A DNA stretch of 51,367 nt from Betaproteobacteria bacterium (GCA_016210745.1 JACQTO010000127.1:1-51367), one strand, 5' to 3'; counted from the stretch's first letter, positions 8,261 through 16,903 are shown. Made by a program: numbers and translations. The notes: generated by a model from the letters alone, not told the origin.

Positions 8261-8386
8261 CGCCCTTCGACTCCCCTCGGAAAACAGCGTTATTCTACGT
8301 CGCCTGCTGCCGCCCCCCACAATTACGAGGCCAAGTTTTCGGTAGACTTCCGCTGTTGACCCAGTCGAGACGCAACTGACCCAACC

Positions 8387-9334
8387 ATGCCCCTTCCGCA
8401 ACAACTGCAGAATCTCTCCCTTCCCGTCATCTGCGCGCCGATGTATATCGCCAGCGGCGTCGATCTGGTCGTGGCGCAGTGCAGGGCCGGCCTGGTCGGC
8501 TCGCTGCCGGCGCTGAACGCTCGGCCCAAGGAGGAATTGAAGGGCTGGCTCGACCGCATCGAGGCGGAGCTGGCCGCGCACAAGGCTGCCGGCGGCACTC
8601 CGGCGCCCTATGCCGTGAACCAGATCATTCACAAGTCGAACGAACGGGTCGAGCACGATCTGCGCGTCTGCGTGGAGCACAAGGTGCCGATTTTCATTTC
8701 CTCCCTCCACGCCCCGAACGATGTGATTCCGGCGGTGCATTCCTATGGCGGCATCGTGCTGCACGACGTGGTCAACATCCGCCACGCGACCAAGGCGCTC
8801 GAAGCGGGGGTGGATGGGCTGATCCTCGTCTGCACCGGCGCGGGCGGCCATGCCGGATCGCTCTCACCGTTCGCGCTGCTGGGCGAGGTGCGACGGATGT
8901 TCGCCGGGCCCCTGGTGCTTGCCGGATCGATCACCAACGGGGCTGCGGTGCTCGCGGCGCAGGCGATGGGGGCCGATTTTGCCTACATCGGCACGCGCTG
9001 GCTCGCCACGCGCGAGGCCAATACTTCGGCCGAATACCGGCAGGCGATCCTCGATTCCACCGCCGCCGACATCGTCTATACGGATCTCTTTACCGGCGTG
9101 CACGGAAACTATTTGAAGAAGAGCATCGTCAACACCGGCCTGGACCCGGCCAACCTGCCCAAACCCGACCCGGCCAAGACCAGTTTCGGCGCCGGCAGAA
9201 AAGTCTGGCGCGACATCTGGAGTGCGGGCCAGGGTGTGGGCCAAATCGACGAAGTGCTCACGGTGGCCGAAGTCGCGGCGTGCCTCAAGGCCGAATACGC
9301 GCAGGCGAAAGCGCGCCTGTGCGGCTGCGCGTAA
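8387..9334 (+). CDS. Nitronate monooxygenase family (FMN-dependent)
   Basis: TIM-barrel flavoprotein of 315 residues. Family members oxidise nitronates, but many homologues beside fatty-acid genes have other or unknown roles. It shows PVICAPMYIASG at the N-terminus, VDGLILVCTGAGGHAGSLS with the GGHAG FMN/active-site motif, and PLVLAGSITNGAAVLAAQAM, followed by GADFAYIGTRWLAT, the phosphate-binding end of the barrel. It is divergent from the AsmA-like gene and is followed by a PaaI-type thioesterase gene. The C-terminus is cysteine-rich (LCGCA), of unknown meaning. Confidence 0.88.
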   Translation: MPLPQQLQNLSLPVICAPMYIASGVDLVVAQCRAGLVGSLPALNARPKEELKGWLDRIEAELAAHKAAGGTPAPYAVNQIIHKSNERVEHDLRVCVEHKVPIFISSLHAPNDVIPAVHSYGGIVLHDVVNIRHATKALEAGVDGLILVCTGAGGHAGSLSPFALLGEVRRMFAGPLVLAGSITNGAAVLAAQAMGADFAYIGTRWLATREANTSAEYRQAILDSTAADIVYTDLFTGVHGNYLKKSIVNTGLDPANLPKPDPAKTSFGAGRKVWRDIWSAGQGVGQIDEVLTVAEVAACLKAEYAQAKARLCGCA

Positions 9335-9374
9335 GACGCCACCTCTTGCCTTGCGCACAACTGACGCCCACGGT

Positions 9375-9854
9375 TTGACAGACAAGAGCCCCCCGCCGAC
9401 AATTGCCATCGTGCCATCAGGGAAACGCCAAGAATCATCGATTGAAGCGAAGGTGCGCCACTTCGCCGAGCGAGACCCGTTCGTCGCCATGGTCGGCGTC
9501 GAATACGTCAGCGCCGGCCTTGGCTTCGCCACGGTCAGGATGCAAGTGCACGCCCATCACCTCAACTTCATGGGCACCTGTCATGGCGCCGCGATTTTCA
9601 CGCTTGCCGACACGGCATTCGGTCTCGCCTCCAATTCCCACGGTCCTATCGCCGCCGGAATCGACGCCCATATGACCTACCACCTGCCGGTCAAAATCGG
9701 CGAGATACTGACCGCAACCGCTACCGAAGTGTCCCGCTCGCGCAAGCTCGCGGTGTATCGCATCGACGTCAAGCGCGAGGACGGCGCCCTCACCTCCGTT
9801 TTCACCGGCACCGTGTACATCAGCAGCCGTCAGAACCAGCTGCCCGCGAGTTGA
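9375..9854 (+). CDS. PaaI-family hotdog thioesterase
   Basis: Hotdog-fold acyl-CoA thioesterase of the PaaI type, about 159 residues. The signature is HLNFMGTCHGAAIFTLADTA, where the aspartate in LAD is the family catalytic residue, followed by FGLASNS. The second half has HMTYHLPVKIGEILTATATE. PaaI enzymes release CoA from aromatic or dead-end acyl-CoA. The start codon is unclear: TTG at 9375 gives MTDKSPPP, and GTG at 9411 is an alternative; neither has a good ribosome binding site. It lies downstream of the nitronate monooxygenase gene on the same strand. Confidence 0.83.
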   Translation: MTDKSPPPTIAIVPSGKRQESSIEAKVRHFAERDPFVAMVGVEYVSAGLGFATVRMQVHAHHLNFMGTCHGAAIFTLADTAFGLASNSHGPIAAGIDAHMTYHLPVKIGEILTATATEVSRSRKLAVYRIDVKREDGALTSVFTGTVYISSRQNQLPAS

Positions 9855-10002
9855 ACCGAAACAAGCGCCCTCCAGGGCGATTCCCTGACCGTTCCGCCCG
9901 CTAGTGCCCTGCTAGAATCGCCTTTGCGCCGACGGCCCACCCAACGCGCCGATCGAAGACACCAAGTTCGGCGTATTTCGCATGTGATCAGGGGGTGAAA
10001 AG

Positions 10003-10845
10003 GTGAAATATCGAACGCTCGAAGTGGAAACGCACCATGGCGTGGGCATCGTCTGGATGAACCGGCCCGAGGTGCGCAACGCCTTCAACGACGTCATGAT
10101 CGCGGAGCTCACCAGCGCTTTTCGCGCGCTCGAGGCCGAGCGCGACGTGCGCGCGGTGGTGCTTGCCGGCCGCGGACCGGCGTTTTGCGCCGGCGCCGAC
10201 CTCAATTGGATGAAAAAGATGGCCGGCAACTCCTTCGCGCACAATTACGAGGATGCACTCGGCCTCGCCCGCATGCTGCACGCGATCGACACTCTGTCCA
10301 AACCGACGGTGGCGCGCGTGCATGGCGCGGCCTTCGCCGGCGGCATGGGATTGATCGCCGCATGCGACATCGCCGTGGCCGCACAAGATGCCGAGTTCTG
10401 CGTCTCGGAAGTAAAACTCGGGCTGATTCCGGCCACCATCGGCCCCTACGTGATCGCCGCCATGGGCGAGCGTGCTGCGCGCCGCTATTTCCTCAGCGCC
10501 GAGCGCTTCTCCGCGGCCGAGGCCTATCGCATCGGCTTGGTGCAAGAGCTGGTGCTTCCCCAGGAGCTCGATGAGGTCATCAACGGCATCCTAGGCGATC
10601 TGGTGCAGGGCGGGCCCGCGGCGCTTGCCGCGACCAAGGACCTTATCCACAGCGTCGCCGGCGGGCACATCGACGAATCGCTGATCGCCGACACGGCCAA
10701 GCGCATCGCCACCGTGCGCGCCTCGCCGGAAGGCAAGGAAGGCGTGCGCGCCTTTCTCGAAAAACGAAACGCCTCCTGGGTGCCGGTGCCCGATCAGCCC
10801 GGCACGCGCGCCGCCAAGCGCCCCGCAAAGGCCCGCAGGTCTTGA
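10003..10845 (+). CDS. liuC: Enoyl-CoA hydratase, probable methylglutaconyl-CoA hydratase
   Basis: Crotonase-family enzyme of 280 residues. It most resembles the leucine-pathway hydratase that converts 3-methylglutaconyl-CoA to HMG-CoA, as judged from FCAGADLNWMKKMA and SEVKLGLIPATIGPYVI. The oxyanion-hole segments are GPAFCAGADL and HGAAFAGGMGLIAACDIAV. The start is GTG with an AGGGGGTGA ribosome binding stretch. There is a basic C-terminal tail (KRPAKARRS) beyond the normal FLEKR ending. Isovaleryl-CoA dehydrogenase is at the left edge of the window, so part of the liu pathway is local, but the genes are separated by about 9 kb of other acyl-CoA genes. Substrate is inferred. Confidence 0.82.
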   Translation: MKYRTLEVETHHGVGIVWMNRPEVRNAFNDVMIAELTSAFRALEAERDVRAVVLAGRGPAFCAGADLNWMKKMAGNSFAHNYEDALGLARMLHAIDTLSKPTVARVHGAAFAGGMGLIAACDIAVAAQDAEFCVSEVKLGLIPATIGPYVIAAMGERAARRYFLSAERFSAAEAYRIGLVQELVLPQELDEVINGILGDLVQGGPAALAATKDLIHSVAGGHIDESLIADTAKRIATVRASPEGKEGVRAFLEKRNASWVPVPDQPGTRAAKRPAKARRS

Positions 10846-10910
10846 GCTGAACCAGCGCACGGACCCGTCAGCAGGCGCGCGGCATGAGACAGGTTCGTAA
10901 CACTCGGCGC

Positions 10911-11105
10911 ATGGCCGCCCCGCAGTCCTCGGCCCCTGACGATCCGCTTTCACCCTGCATCAACGTGTGCAGGATGGATCCGGTCACCGGCTTGTGCGAA
11001 GGCTGCTATCGCACGCTCGATGAAATCGCCGAATGGTCTTCGCTTGGCGAATCGGAAAAGCGCGCCGTCTTGGCTCTTCTCCCGGCGCGAAAGCCGCGAC
11101 AATGA
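10911..11105 (+). CDS. DUF1289 domain protein
   Basis: Small protein of about 64 residues with the DUF1289 pattern: SPCINVCRMDPVTGLCEGCY, then RTLDEIAEWSSLGESEKRAV. Four conserved cysteines in C-x3-C-x8-C-x2-C spacing suggest a metal or Fe-S site. Function is unknown; the family is widespread in proteobacteria. ATG at 10911 is chosen; an ATG at 10884 would add nine residues. Its stop overlaps the start of the MBL hydrolase (ATGA at 11102-11105), so the two are translationally coupled. Confidence 0.82.
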   Translation: MAAPQSSAPDDPLSPCINVCRMDPVTGLCEGCYRTLDEIAEWSSLGESEKRAVLALLPARKPRQ

Positions 11106-12019
11106 AACTTCCGGCATCGGTCCAGGTGCTGGAGCGCGGTTGGCTCTCCAGCAACAACATCGTCTTTCGCGGCGCAGCCGGTACGGCGCTCGTCGATTCC
11201 GGCTATGGTTCGCATGCGCCGCAGACGCTGGCGCTCCTCGCGCACGCGCTTCGCGGGGCGCGCCTGGATTGGCTGGTCAATACCCATTGCCACTCGGATC
11301 ACATGGGCGGCAACCGCGCCATCCAGGATCGATATCAATGCCGCACCAGCATTCCCTCGGGCGAGGCGAGGCTGATCGAAGTCTGGGACGAAAAAGCGCT
11401 CATATTCGGATTCGCCGATCAGCGCGCCGAGCGTTTTCGCATCGATGACGAATTCGATGCCGGCGCGGTGCTGAAGCTGGGCGACATCGACTGGCAGGCG
11501 ATCGCCGCACCGGGCCATGACACCAACGCCGTCATGTTCTATTCACCCGAGGAACGCATCCTCATCGCGGCCGACGCGCTGTGGGAAAACGGCTTCGGCG
11601 TGATATTCCCGCAAATGTTCGGCCGCGACACCGCCTTTGCCGAGACGCGCTCGACGCTCGAGTCGATCGCACGCTTGGATGTTCGCCTCGTGATACCCGG
11701 CCACGGCCGAATGTTCACCGAGGTCGGTGCGGCCCTCGAGCGCGCGTTCGCGCGCCTTGAGAGCTACGAAGCGAGCATCGAGCGCCTGGCGCGGCACTGC
11801 CTCAAGGTCCTGCTCGTTTTTTCCCTGCTCGACAAACGCAGCATGCCGCTGGCGAGCCTGCCCACTTACGTGCAAACGGTCGGCATTTTCGCCGACCTCA
11901 ACGCGCGCTACCTGCACCTGACCCCCGAGGCGCTGGCCGATTTTCTGGTGGCCGATCTGGAAAAAGCAGGCGCAGCGCGCCGCGACGGCGGCATGCTGGT
12001 GCCGTTGATAGCGGCATGA
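11102..12019 (+). CDS. MBL-fold metallo-hydrolase
   Basis: Metallo-beta-lactamase fold protein of 305 residues. The metal site THCHSDHMGG (His62, His64, Asp66, His67) is intact. Further ligands are in APGHDTNAVMFYS, IAADALWENGFG and IPGHGRMF. The C-terminal region of about 100 residues is helical, as in glyoxalase II-like or quinoprotein-associated MBL proteins. It is translationally coupled to the DUF1289 gene. Substrate is unknown; thioester hydrolysis would fit the surrounding acyl-CoA genes, but that is only context. Confidence 0.88.
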   Translation: MKLPASVQVLERGWLSSNNIVFRGAAGTALVDSGYGSHAPQTLALLAHALRGARLDWLVNTHCHSDHMGGNRAIQDRYQCRTSIPSGEARLIEVWDEKALIFGFADQRAERFRIDDEFDAGAVLKLGDIDWQAIAAPGHDTNAVMFYSPEERILIAADALWENGFGVIFPQMFGRDTAFAETRSTLESIARLDVRLVIPGHGRMFTEVGAALERAFARLESYEASIERLARHCLKVLLVFSLLDKRSMPLASLPTYVQTVGIFADLNARYLHLTPEALADFLVADLEKAGAARRDGGMLVPLIAA

Positions 12020-12101
12020 GCGATCGCGGCTCGGCATTAAAGGCTGCGGCACTCGATCGCCCGAAGCCCGCCCTGCAATGAGTAAGCTAGCTGAACGGGC
12101 G

Positions 12102-12170
12102 GTTTCAGATAGCCGGTGGCAAAGGTTGCAATTAGCCGGCACGTAGAGTTGCAATCAGCCGGAATGGCCG
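12102..12170. repeat. Three tandem 23-bp repeats, possible IS end remnant
   Basis: Three imperfect units at 12102, 12125 and 12148 with exact 23-base period. Units 2 and 3 begin GTTGCAATYAGCCGG; unit 1 begins GTTTCAGATAGCCGG. They lie in the 176-bp gap between the convergent MBL hydrolase and methyltransferase genes. Multiple short repeats at one end are typical of transposase binding ends, for example in IS21-like elements. No transposase fragment is visible, so this is an inference. They could also be protein-binding iterons. Confidence 0.6.
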
Positions 12171-12195
12171 CGGAACGATTTCACCCTCGATTTGC

Positions 12196-13056
12196 TCATT
12201 CCGGCCGCTTCGAATCCGCGCGCAGCGCGCGCCAGCGGTAGGCGCGGCCACCCAAGCCCACCTGCCCGACCATGCGTCCGGCCGAGGCAGTGCCGTAGAG
12301 GTGCCAGGAGCGCTTGCCGTCGTCGATACGAAAAGAAATGATGTTGCCGCGCAGCACGGCGCTGTCGATTTCAAATTTATTCCCGCGAATGGTCGCGGTC
12401 CCGGCGATTTCCTGAAACTTCTGCCGCAGCTCGAAATCGACGGGGACACCGCGAGGCGGAAGGCGCATACGCCACCTGCCCTCGACCCGCGCCGGCACCA
12501 ACCACAGGTAGATGGTGCTCGATTTCTTCAAGCCGATTTTCTTGTCCGGCACCGGCACCTCGACCTGGGCGTCGGCCTTCCACTCACCCATGTCCCAGTC
12601 GTGGGAGACGACGCGGGTGCCGGGCTTCAACTGCGAAAGAATCTTCGGCCGCAGCGCAAGATTCACGTCCGGCAGCAGATACATGGTGATCACCGAGGCG
12701 GGCCGCAGATCGGTTTCGAACAGGTTTTGTTCCGCAAATGCGACATGGCCCGAAACGCCTGCCGCCTGGGCTTTTCCCCTGGCTTCCTGGACCAGCCGCG
12801 GGTCGTAGTCGATGCCGAGGCCGCGCGCGCCATGGCGTCTAGCCGCCGTGATCACGATGCGGCCGTCGCCAGAACCGAGATCGATCAAGAAGTCGTTCGC
12901 TCGCACCCCGGCGATATCGAGCATCGTCTCCACGACCGCATCGGGCGTCTGCACATAGGGGACTTCCTCGGTTGCCGGCACGTCGGCGCCGGCAGGCAGG
13001 ACGATCAACATGGAGAAGAAGACAGCAGCGATGACGTTCAAGTTCGATGGTTTCAT
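12196..13056 (-). CDS. Exported class I SAM-dependent methyltransferase-like protein
   Basis: Protein of 286 residues. An N-terminal signal-like segment (VIAAVFFSMLIVLPAGADV) is followed by a Rossmann methyltransferase domain with motif I IDLGSGDGRIVITAARRHGA, motif II GIDYDP and 'ITMYLLPDVNLALRPKIL'. The C-terminal 90 residues are beta-rich and not part of the core fold. The chosen start (ATG 13056) has a weak ribosome binding site; the frame is open slightly further upstream. Similar proteins with signal peptides occur in proteobacteria, but the substrate is unknown. A periplasmic location would be odd for a SAM enzyme, so the hydrophobic segment may instead be an inner-membrane anchor. Confidence 0.8.
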   Translation of the reverse strand: MKPSNLNVIAAVFFSMLIVLPAGADVPATEEVPYVQTPDAVVETMLDIAGVRANDFLIDLGSGDGRIVITAARRHGARGLGIDYDPRLVQEARGKAQAAGVSGHVAFAEQNLFETDLRPASVITMYLLPDVNLALRPKILSQLKPGTRVVSHDWDMGEWKADAQVEVPVPDKKIGLKKSSTIYLWLVPARVEGRWRMRLPPRGVPVDFELRQKFQEIAGTATIRGNKFEIDSAVLRGNIISFRIDDGKRSWHLYGTASAGRMVGQVGLGGRAYRWRALRADSKRPE

Positions 13057-13174
13057 AGCACCGTAGGCTTGGTTGACCAGGAGTATCTGCGGCAAGCGTT
13101 GGCATTCGGAATGCCGAACGGCGCACTATCGAGTATCGCGAGGGAGCGCGCGTCGGTCATTCATGCAAAGCTTA

Positions 13175-14341
13175 TCAGATGACTTTCTGCGAGCGCAGCG
13201 CGGCGATCTCGTCGGCGCCATAGCCGGCAGTGCGCAGGATCTCTTCGCTGTGCTCGCCCGGGCGGGGCGCCGGGCGCTCGATCGCAAATTCGAATTCGGA
13301 AAACTTCACCGGAAGCGCAAGGCGCGGCGAACCGTTTTCCTCGACCACCATGGCACGCGCGCGCAATTGCTCGTTTTCGAGCGACTCCTCGATGGTAAGC
13401 ACCGGTGTTACGCAGCAATCGACTTTCGCCAAGCGTTCGGCCCAGTACTGCTGCGTGTGGGAAGCGAAAATCGCCGCGAGCCGCGCCTTCACCGGCGCTG
13501 CGCGGCTGCCGTAGACCAAATGCTCGTCTTTCAGCTCGGGACAGCCCAGTGCTTCGCACAGCGCCTGCCAGAATTTTGGCTCAAGAGCGCCCACCGCCAT
13601 GTGGCGAGCGTCGCTGGTGGCGTAGTGGCCATAGCAGGGCAGGCCGCCCGAGAGCCTTGTTGTGCCGCGCGCAGGCGTCCGCCCCTCTTCGAGCAGTCCG
13701 AAGAGCGGCCACAACGCATGCGCAAAGGTCGCGTCGGTCATGGACACATCGACATAGCGGCCCTTGCCGCTAGCTTTTGCGTCGACGAGTGCGGCAAGCA
13801 TGCCCATCACCGGCGTGAGCGCGCCCCCGAGCAGGTCGGCGATCTGGAAGTTCGGCACCACCGGCTCGCCGCCCTCGGCGCCGATTTGATCGCCCACGCC
13901 GGCGTAGCCGACGTAGTTGATGTCGTGACCGGCGCGCTCGCGGTACGGACCGTCCTGGCCGTAGCCGGAAATCGAGCAGTAGACGATGCGCGGATTGATC
14001 GCCGCGAGCGATTCGTAGCCCAATCCGAGCCTGCTCATGACGCCGGGCCGAAAGCCCTCGACGATCACGTCGGCATCCTCGGTCAGGCGCAGGAACACGT
14101 CGCGGCCGGCCGGCTGCTTCAAGTCCAGGCGCAAGCCGCGCTTGTTGCGGTTGAGGAGGCGAAATATCCCGCTCATGCCCTCACGCGCGCGGCCCATGGC
14201 GCGCGCGTAGTCGCCCGCCCCCGTGTCCTCGATCTTGATCACGTCAGCGCCCATGTCGGCCAGATGGAGAGTTGCCACCGGCCCCGGCAGCAAGCGGGTC
14301 AGGTCGAGAACGCGGATGTCATGGAGCGGTTTAGGTCGCAT
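13175..14341 (-). CDS. Alpha-methylacyl-CoA racemase (CaiB/BaiF family)
   Basis: Family III CoA-transferase fold, 388 residues. The residues typical of alpha-methylacyl-CoA racemase are present: ISGYGQDGPYRERAGHDINY with the catalytic His139-Asp140 pair, Asp169 in NFQIADLLGG, and Glu254 in VGALEPKFW. This argues for racemisation of 2-methylacyl-CoA over CoA transfer. The role would be to supply the S epimer to acyl-CoA oxidation. It is the last acyl-CoA gene of the long minus-strand series that begins with the synthetase at 23793, and it is separated from the PaaK-like gene by palindrome element copy 2. Confidence in family is high; substrate range is inferred. Confidence 0.88.
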   Translation of the reverse strand: MRPKPLHDIRVLDLTRLLPGPVATLHLADMGADVIKIEDTGAGDYARAMGRAREGMSGIFRLLNRNKRGLRLDLKQPAGRDVFLRLTEDADVIVEGFRPGVMSRLGLGYESLAAINPRIVYCSISGYGQDGPYRERAGHDINYVGYAGVGDQIGAEGGEPVVPNFQIADLLGGALTPVMGMLAALVDAKASGKGRYVDVSMTDATFAHALWPLFGLLEEGRTPARGTTRLSGGLPCYGHYATSDARHMAVGALEPKFWQALCEALGCPELKDEHLVYGSRAAPVKARLAAIFASHTQQYWAERLAKVDCCVTPVLTIEESLENEQLRARAMVVEENGSPRLALPVKFSEFEFAIERPAPRPGEHSEEILRTAGYGADEIAALRSQKVI

Positions 14342-14433
14342 GATGAAAACTCTTCAATTTCTGGTCGTGACCGTGAGCGAACCCTGCCGGCGGGACCCGG
14401 CGAGCAGAGGATACATGCCTTAGTCACTTACAC

Positions 14434-14579
14434 TTACAAGTTTACTGTTAACAAATTTGGCGAAGATTGGGTTTCTAAATTCGTCTCCCCCTTTCGAGCG
14501 GTTGCAAGCAACCGCTCGAAAGGGGGAGATTGATAAACGGCAAAACCAGCTTCCTTGGTTCCGGCTCGCCCGGCTTAGG
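14434..14579 (+). repeat. Covarying-palindrome element, copy 2
   Basis: Same three-part element as copy 1. The left flank contains GTTAACAAATTTGGCGAAGA. Two perfect 21-base arms lie at 14485-14505 and 14508-14528 around AA. The right flank is GATTGATAAACGGCAAAACC and ends CCCGGCTTAGG. Compared with copy 1, the arms carry changes that are matched on the opposite arm (for example inner CGGTTGC/GCAACCG instead of CAGTTGC/GCAACTG). It lies between the PaaK-like and racemase genes, which read on the minus strand. Confidence 0.9.
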
Positions 14580-14625
14580 TGACCACCGTGAAGAGAACCC
14601 ACGGCGGAGGGATCGACCCAGCGCA

Positions 14626-15867
14626 TCAATCGTACTTCTTCGCGTCCTCTATCACCTTGCCGTCGTTGGGCAGTTCGCCCGGTTTTCGGAACGCCACTTC
14701 GCCGCGCAACTTGGTCAGCTCGCGCATGCTCTCGGCAATGGCGCCTGCCAGCACTTCGGAGGGGATGGCGCTTGTCTCGCAGTGCAGCGTCATGCGGTCC
14801 TGCCCGCCGGGATTATCGACGACCAGGCGCGCTTTGACGATTTCCCGGTGGCGCTTGAGCACCTCGGCCACTTGCCCGGGGTGCACGAACATCCCTTTCA
14901 CCTTGGTGTTCTGATCGGCGCGGCCCATCCAGCCGCGGATGCGAACGTTGGTCCGCCCGCACGGACTGATTCCCGGCATCGCCGCCGACAGGTCGCCGGT
15001 ACCGAAGCGCACGAGCGGGTAGTCTGTGCCGAAAGTGGTCACCACAACCTCGCCGACTTCGCATTCGGTCACCGGGTCGCCGGTGCCGGGTCGCACGATC
15101 TCGACCAATATTCCCTCGTCCAGGATCATGCCTTCCATCGCCTCGCTCTCGTAGGCGATCTGGCCGAGGTCGGCCGTGCCGTACCACTGCAACACTGTCT
15201 TCAGGCCGTGGTCCTTCAGCCATTGTCGCAGGCTCGGCGGCAGCGCTTCGGCCGCTACGCAAGCTTTCTTCAGGCTGGAGATGTCGGCGCCCATTTCCTG
15301 CGCCTTTTCCACGATGATCTTCAGAAACGAAGGCGTGCCGCAGTAGCCGGCGGGCTTCAGCGTGGACATTGCTTGCACCTGCATCTCGGTCTGGCCCACG
15401 CCCGCGGGTATGACCGCGCAGCCGAGTTTCAGCGCCCCGCCCTCGACCATCGAGGCGGCGGGGGTGAAGTGGTAAGTAAAACAGTTTTGCAGTATGTCGC
15501 CGGGACGAAACCCTGCGGCAAACAGTGCCCGCGCGGTGCGCCAATAGTCGGGCCGCGCCCCCTCCGGCTCGTTGGTCGGGCCGGGGGAAACGAAAATGCG
15601 CGCGAGCCTCCCCGGCGCGGTCGCAACCAGGCCGCCAAACGGCGGCGCGTCTTGCTGCAGGTCCTTGACATCGGACTTGCGCGTTACCGGCAATTGCGCC
15701 AGAGCCTTGCGCGATGTAATTTCGCGCGGATCGACGCCGGCGAGGAATTTCGCAAACGCCGGCGCGTTTTTTTTCGCGTGCTCGATCTGCCGTGGAAGCG
15801 CCGCCATCAGCGCGCGCTCGCGTTCCTCCGGATCGCGGGTTTCCAGCGAATCAAAGTATTCGGCCAT
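14626..15867 (-). CDS. Phenylacetate-CoA ligase-like protein (PaaK family)
   Basis: Adenylate-forming enzyme of 413 residues resembling phenylacetate-CoA ligase. It shows LQWYGTADLGQIAYESEAM (A5 region), VRFGTGDLSA (A7) and GRADQNTKVKGMFVHPGQVA (hinge and C-terminal lid). The phosphate-binding A3 loop, SSGTTGxP in PaaK, is replaced by FVSPGPTNEPEG here, which could reduce or alter adenylation. The gene is read in the same direction as the liv transporter, with about 75 bases to livF, and is probably part of the same transcription unit. Substrate is unknown; an aryl or branched carboxylic acid taken up by the transporter is a reasonable guess. Confidence 0.84.
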   Translation of the reverse strand: MAEYFDSLETRDPEERERALMAALPRQIEHAKKNAPAFAKFLAGVDPREITSRKALAQLPVTRKSDVKDLQQDAPPFGGLVATAPGRLARIFVSPGPTNEPEGARPDYWRTARALFAAGFRPGDILQNCFTYHFTPAASMVEGGALKLGCAVIPAGVGQTEMQVQAMSTLKPAGYCGTPSFLKIIVEKAQEMGADISSLKKACVAAEALPPSLRQWLKDHGLKTVLQWYGTADLGQIAYESEAMEGMILDEGILVEIVRPGTGDPVTECEVGEVVVTTFGTDYPLVRFGTGDLSAAMPGISPCGRTNVRIRGWMGRADQNTKVKGMFVHPGQVAEVLKRHREIVKARLVVDNPGGQDRMTLHCETSAIPSEVLAGAIAESMRELTKLRGEVAFRKPGELPNDGKVIEDAKKYD

Positions 15868-15941
15868 CTGAAGAGCTCAAACGCAATAAAGCAGCGGAGG
15901 GCGCAGGCACGCGATTCCGGCGCCGGGGAGACTGATGGTTT

Positions 15942-16775
15942 CTATGACAACCACCGTTTGCGGCGGCGGTAGAACTTGGTGTCGCGAAAGTTCTTGCGCC
16001 CGGCGCTCGAAATACCGAGGTAGAACTCCTTGACGTCCTCGTTTTCCCTCAGGCTGGAGGCTTCGCCGTCCATCACCACGCGCCCGTTCTCCAGGATGTA
16101 GCCGTAATCGGCAAAACGCAACGCCACCATGGTGTTTTGTTCCGCCAGCAGGAAAGACACGCCTTCCTTTTGATTGAGGTTTCTTACGATCTCGAATATC
16201 TCCTCCACGAGTTGCGGGGCAAGTCCCATGGAAGGCTCGTCGAGCAAAATCATTTTCGGCTGCGCCATGAGCGCACGGCCTATCGCCGTCATCTGCTGCT
16301 CGCCGCCCGAGGTATAACCGGCAAGGCTGGCGTGCCGCTCCTTGAGCCTGGGGAAGTAGCTGTAGACGAGATCCAGATCGCGCTTCAGTTCGATGCGGCC
16401 GACACTGCGGGTAAAAGCGCCGGTGAGCAGATTCTCCTCTACCGTGAGGTGCTCGAAGCAATGCCTTCCTTCCATCACCTGACATACGCCCATTCGCACC
16501 AGTTCGTTGGGCGAGAGCCGGTCGATGCGCTTGCCGTCGAACTCGATAGTTCCCTTGGTGACATCTCCGCGCTCGGCGCGCAGCAGATTGGAGATCGCCT
16601 TGAGCGTAGTGGTCTTGCCGGCGCCGTTTGCTCCGAGCAGCGCCACGATCTTGCCCTTCTCGACCGAGAGCGAAACACCCTTCAGCACGAGGATGACATG
16701 GTCGTAAATGACCTCGATGTTGTTGACGGCCAGATAAGCCTGCTTGGCAGGTTGAGGTTTGAGGATGGCAGACAT
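15942..16775 (-). CDS. livF: Branched-chain amino acid-type ABC transporter ATP-binding protein
   Basis: Cytoplasmic ATPase subunit of a Liv/HAAT-type importer, 277 residues. It contains Walker A LLGANGAGKTTTLK, signature YTSGGEQQMTAIGRALM and Walker B MILLDEPSMGLAPQ, with a LivF-like C-terminus extended by about 20 basic residues (RRRKRWLS). The chosen start is MSAILKPQ; the open frame upstream is probably not translated. A 128-base gap separates it from the binding-protein gene, and it holds short AATCCTGGATCC-type repeats. It works with the G ATPase at 20610 and permeases H and M. Confidence 0.9.
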   Translation of the reverse strand: MSAILKPQPAKQAYLAVNNIEVIYDHVILVLKGVSLSVEKGKIVALLGANGAGKTTTLKAISNLLRAERGDVTKGTIEFDGKRIDRLSPNELVRMGVCQVMEGRHCFEHLTVEENLLTGAFTRSVGRIELKRDLDLVYSYFPRLKERHASLAGYTSGGEQQMTAIGRALMAQPKMILLDEPSMGLAPQLVEEIFEIVRNLNQKEGVSFLLAEQNTMVALRFADYGYILENGRVVMDGEASSLRENEDVKEFYLGISSAGRKNFRDTKFYRRRKRWLS

Positions 16776-16870
16776 GTCGGCTAAGGCGTGAGCGTGCGAG
16801 GTTTGCGATTTACCATTTGGGCTCTGAGAGAGCGGGAGAGAAGAGCGAGGAGGAAATCCCTCCCCACTCC

Positions 16871-16899
16871 TCAATCCTGGATCCTAGATCCTGAATCCT
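16871..16899. repeat. Short ATCCT repeat cluster
   Basis: Overlapping units of the form RATCCTRGATCCT between livF and livK. A related string (GGATTCAGGATTTAGGATTTA) occurs at 19429-19449, just upstream of livM on the same transcript, in the opposite orientation. Too short to assign a function. Confidence 0.4.
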
Positions 16900-16903
16900 G
16901 CTC

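Noticed and set aside
12102..12170. CRISPR array
   Set aside because: Units are contiguous 23-mers without spacers, only three are present, and no cas gene is in the window.
13073..14533. Long plus-strand open frame opposite the racemase gene
   Set aside because: Antisense shadow typical of GC-rich DNA: no ribosome binding site, low-complexity basic composition, and the opposite strand encodes a clear racemase. Its last codons merely read through palindrome element copy 2.
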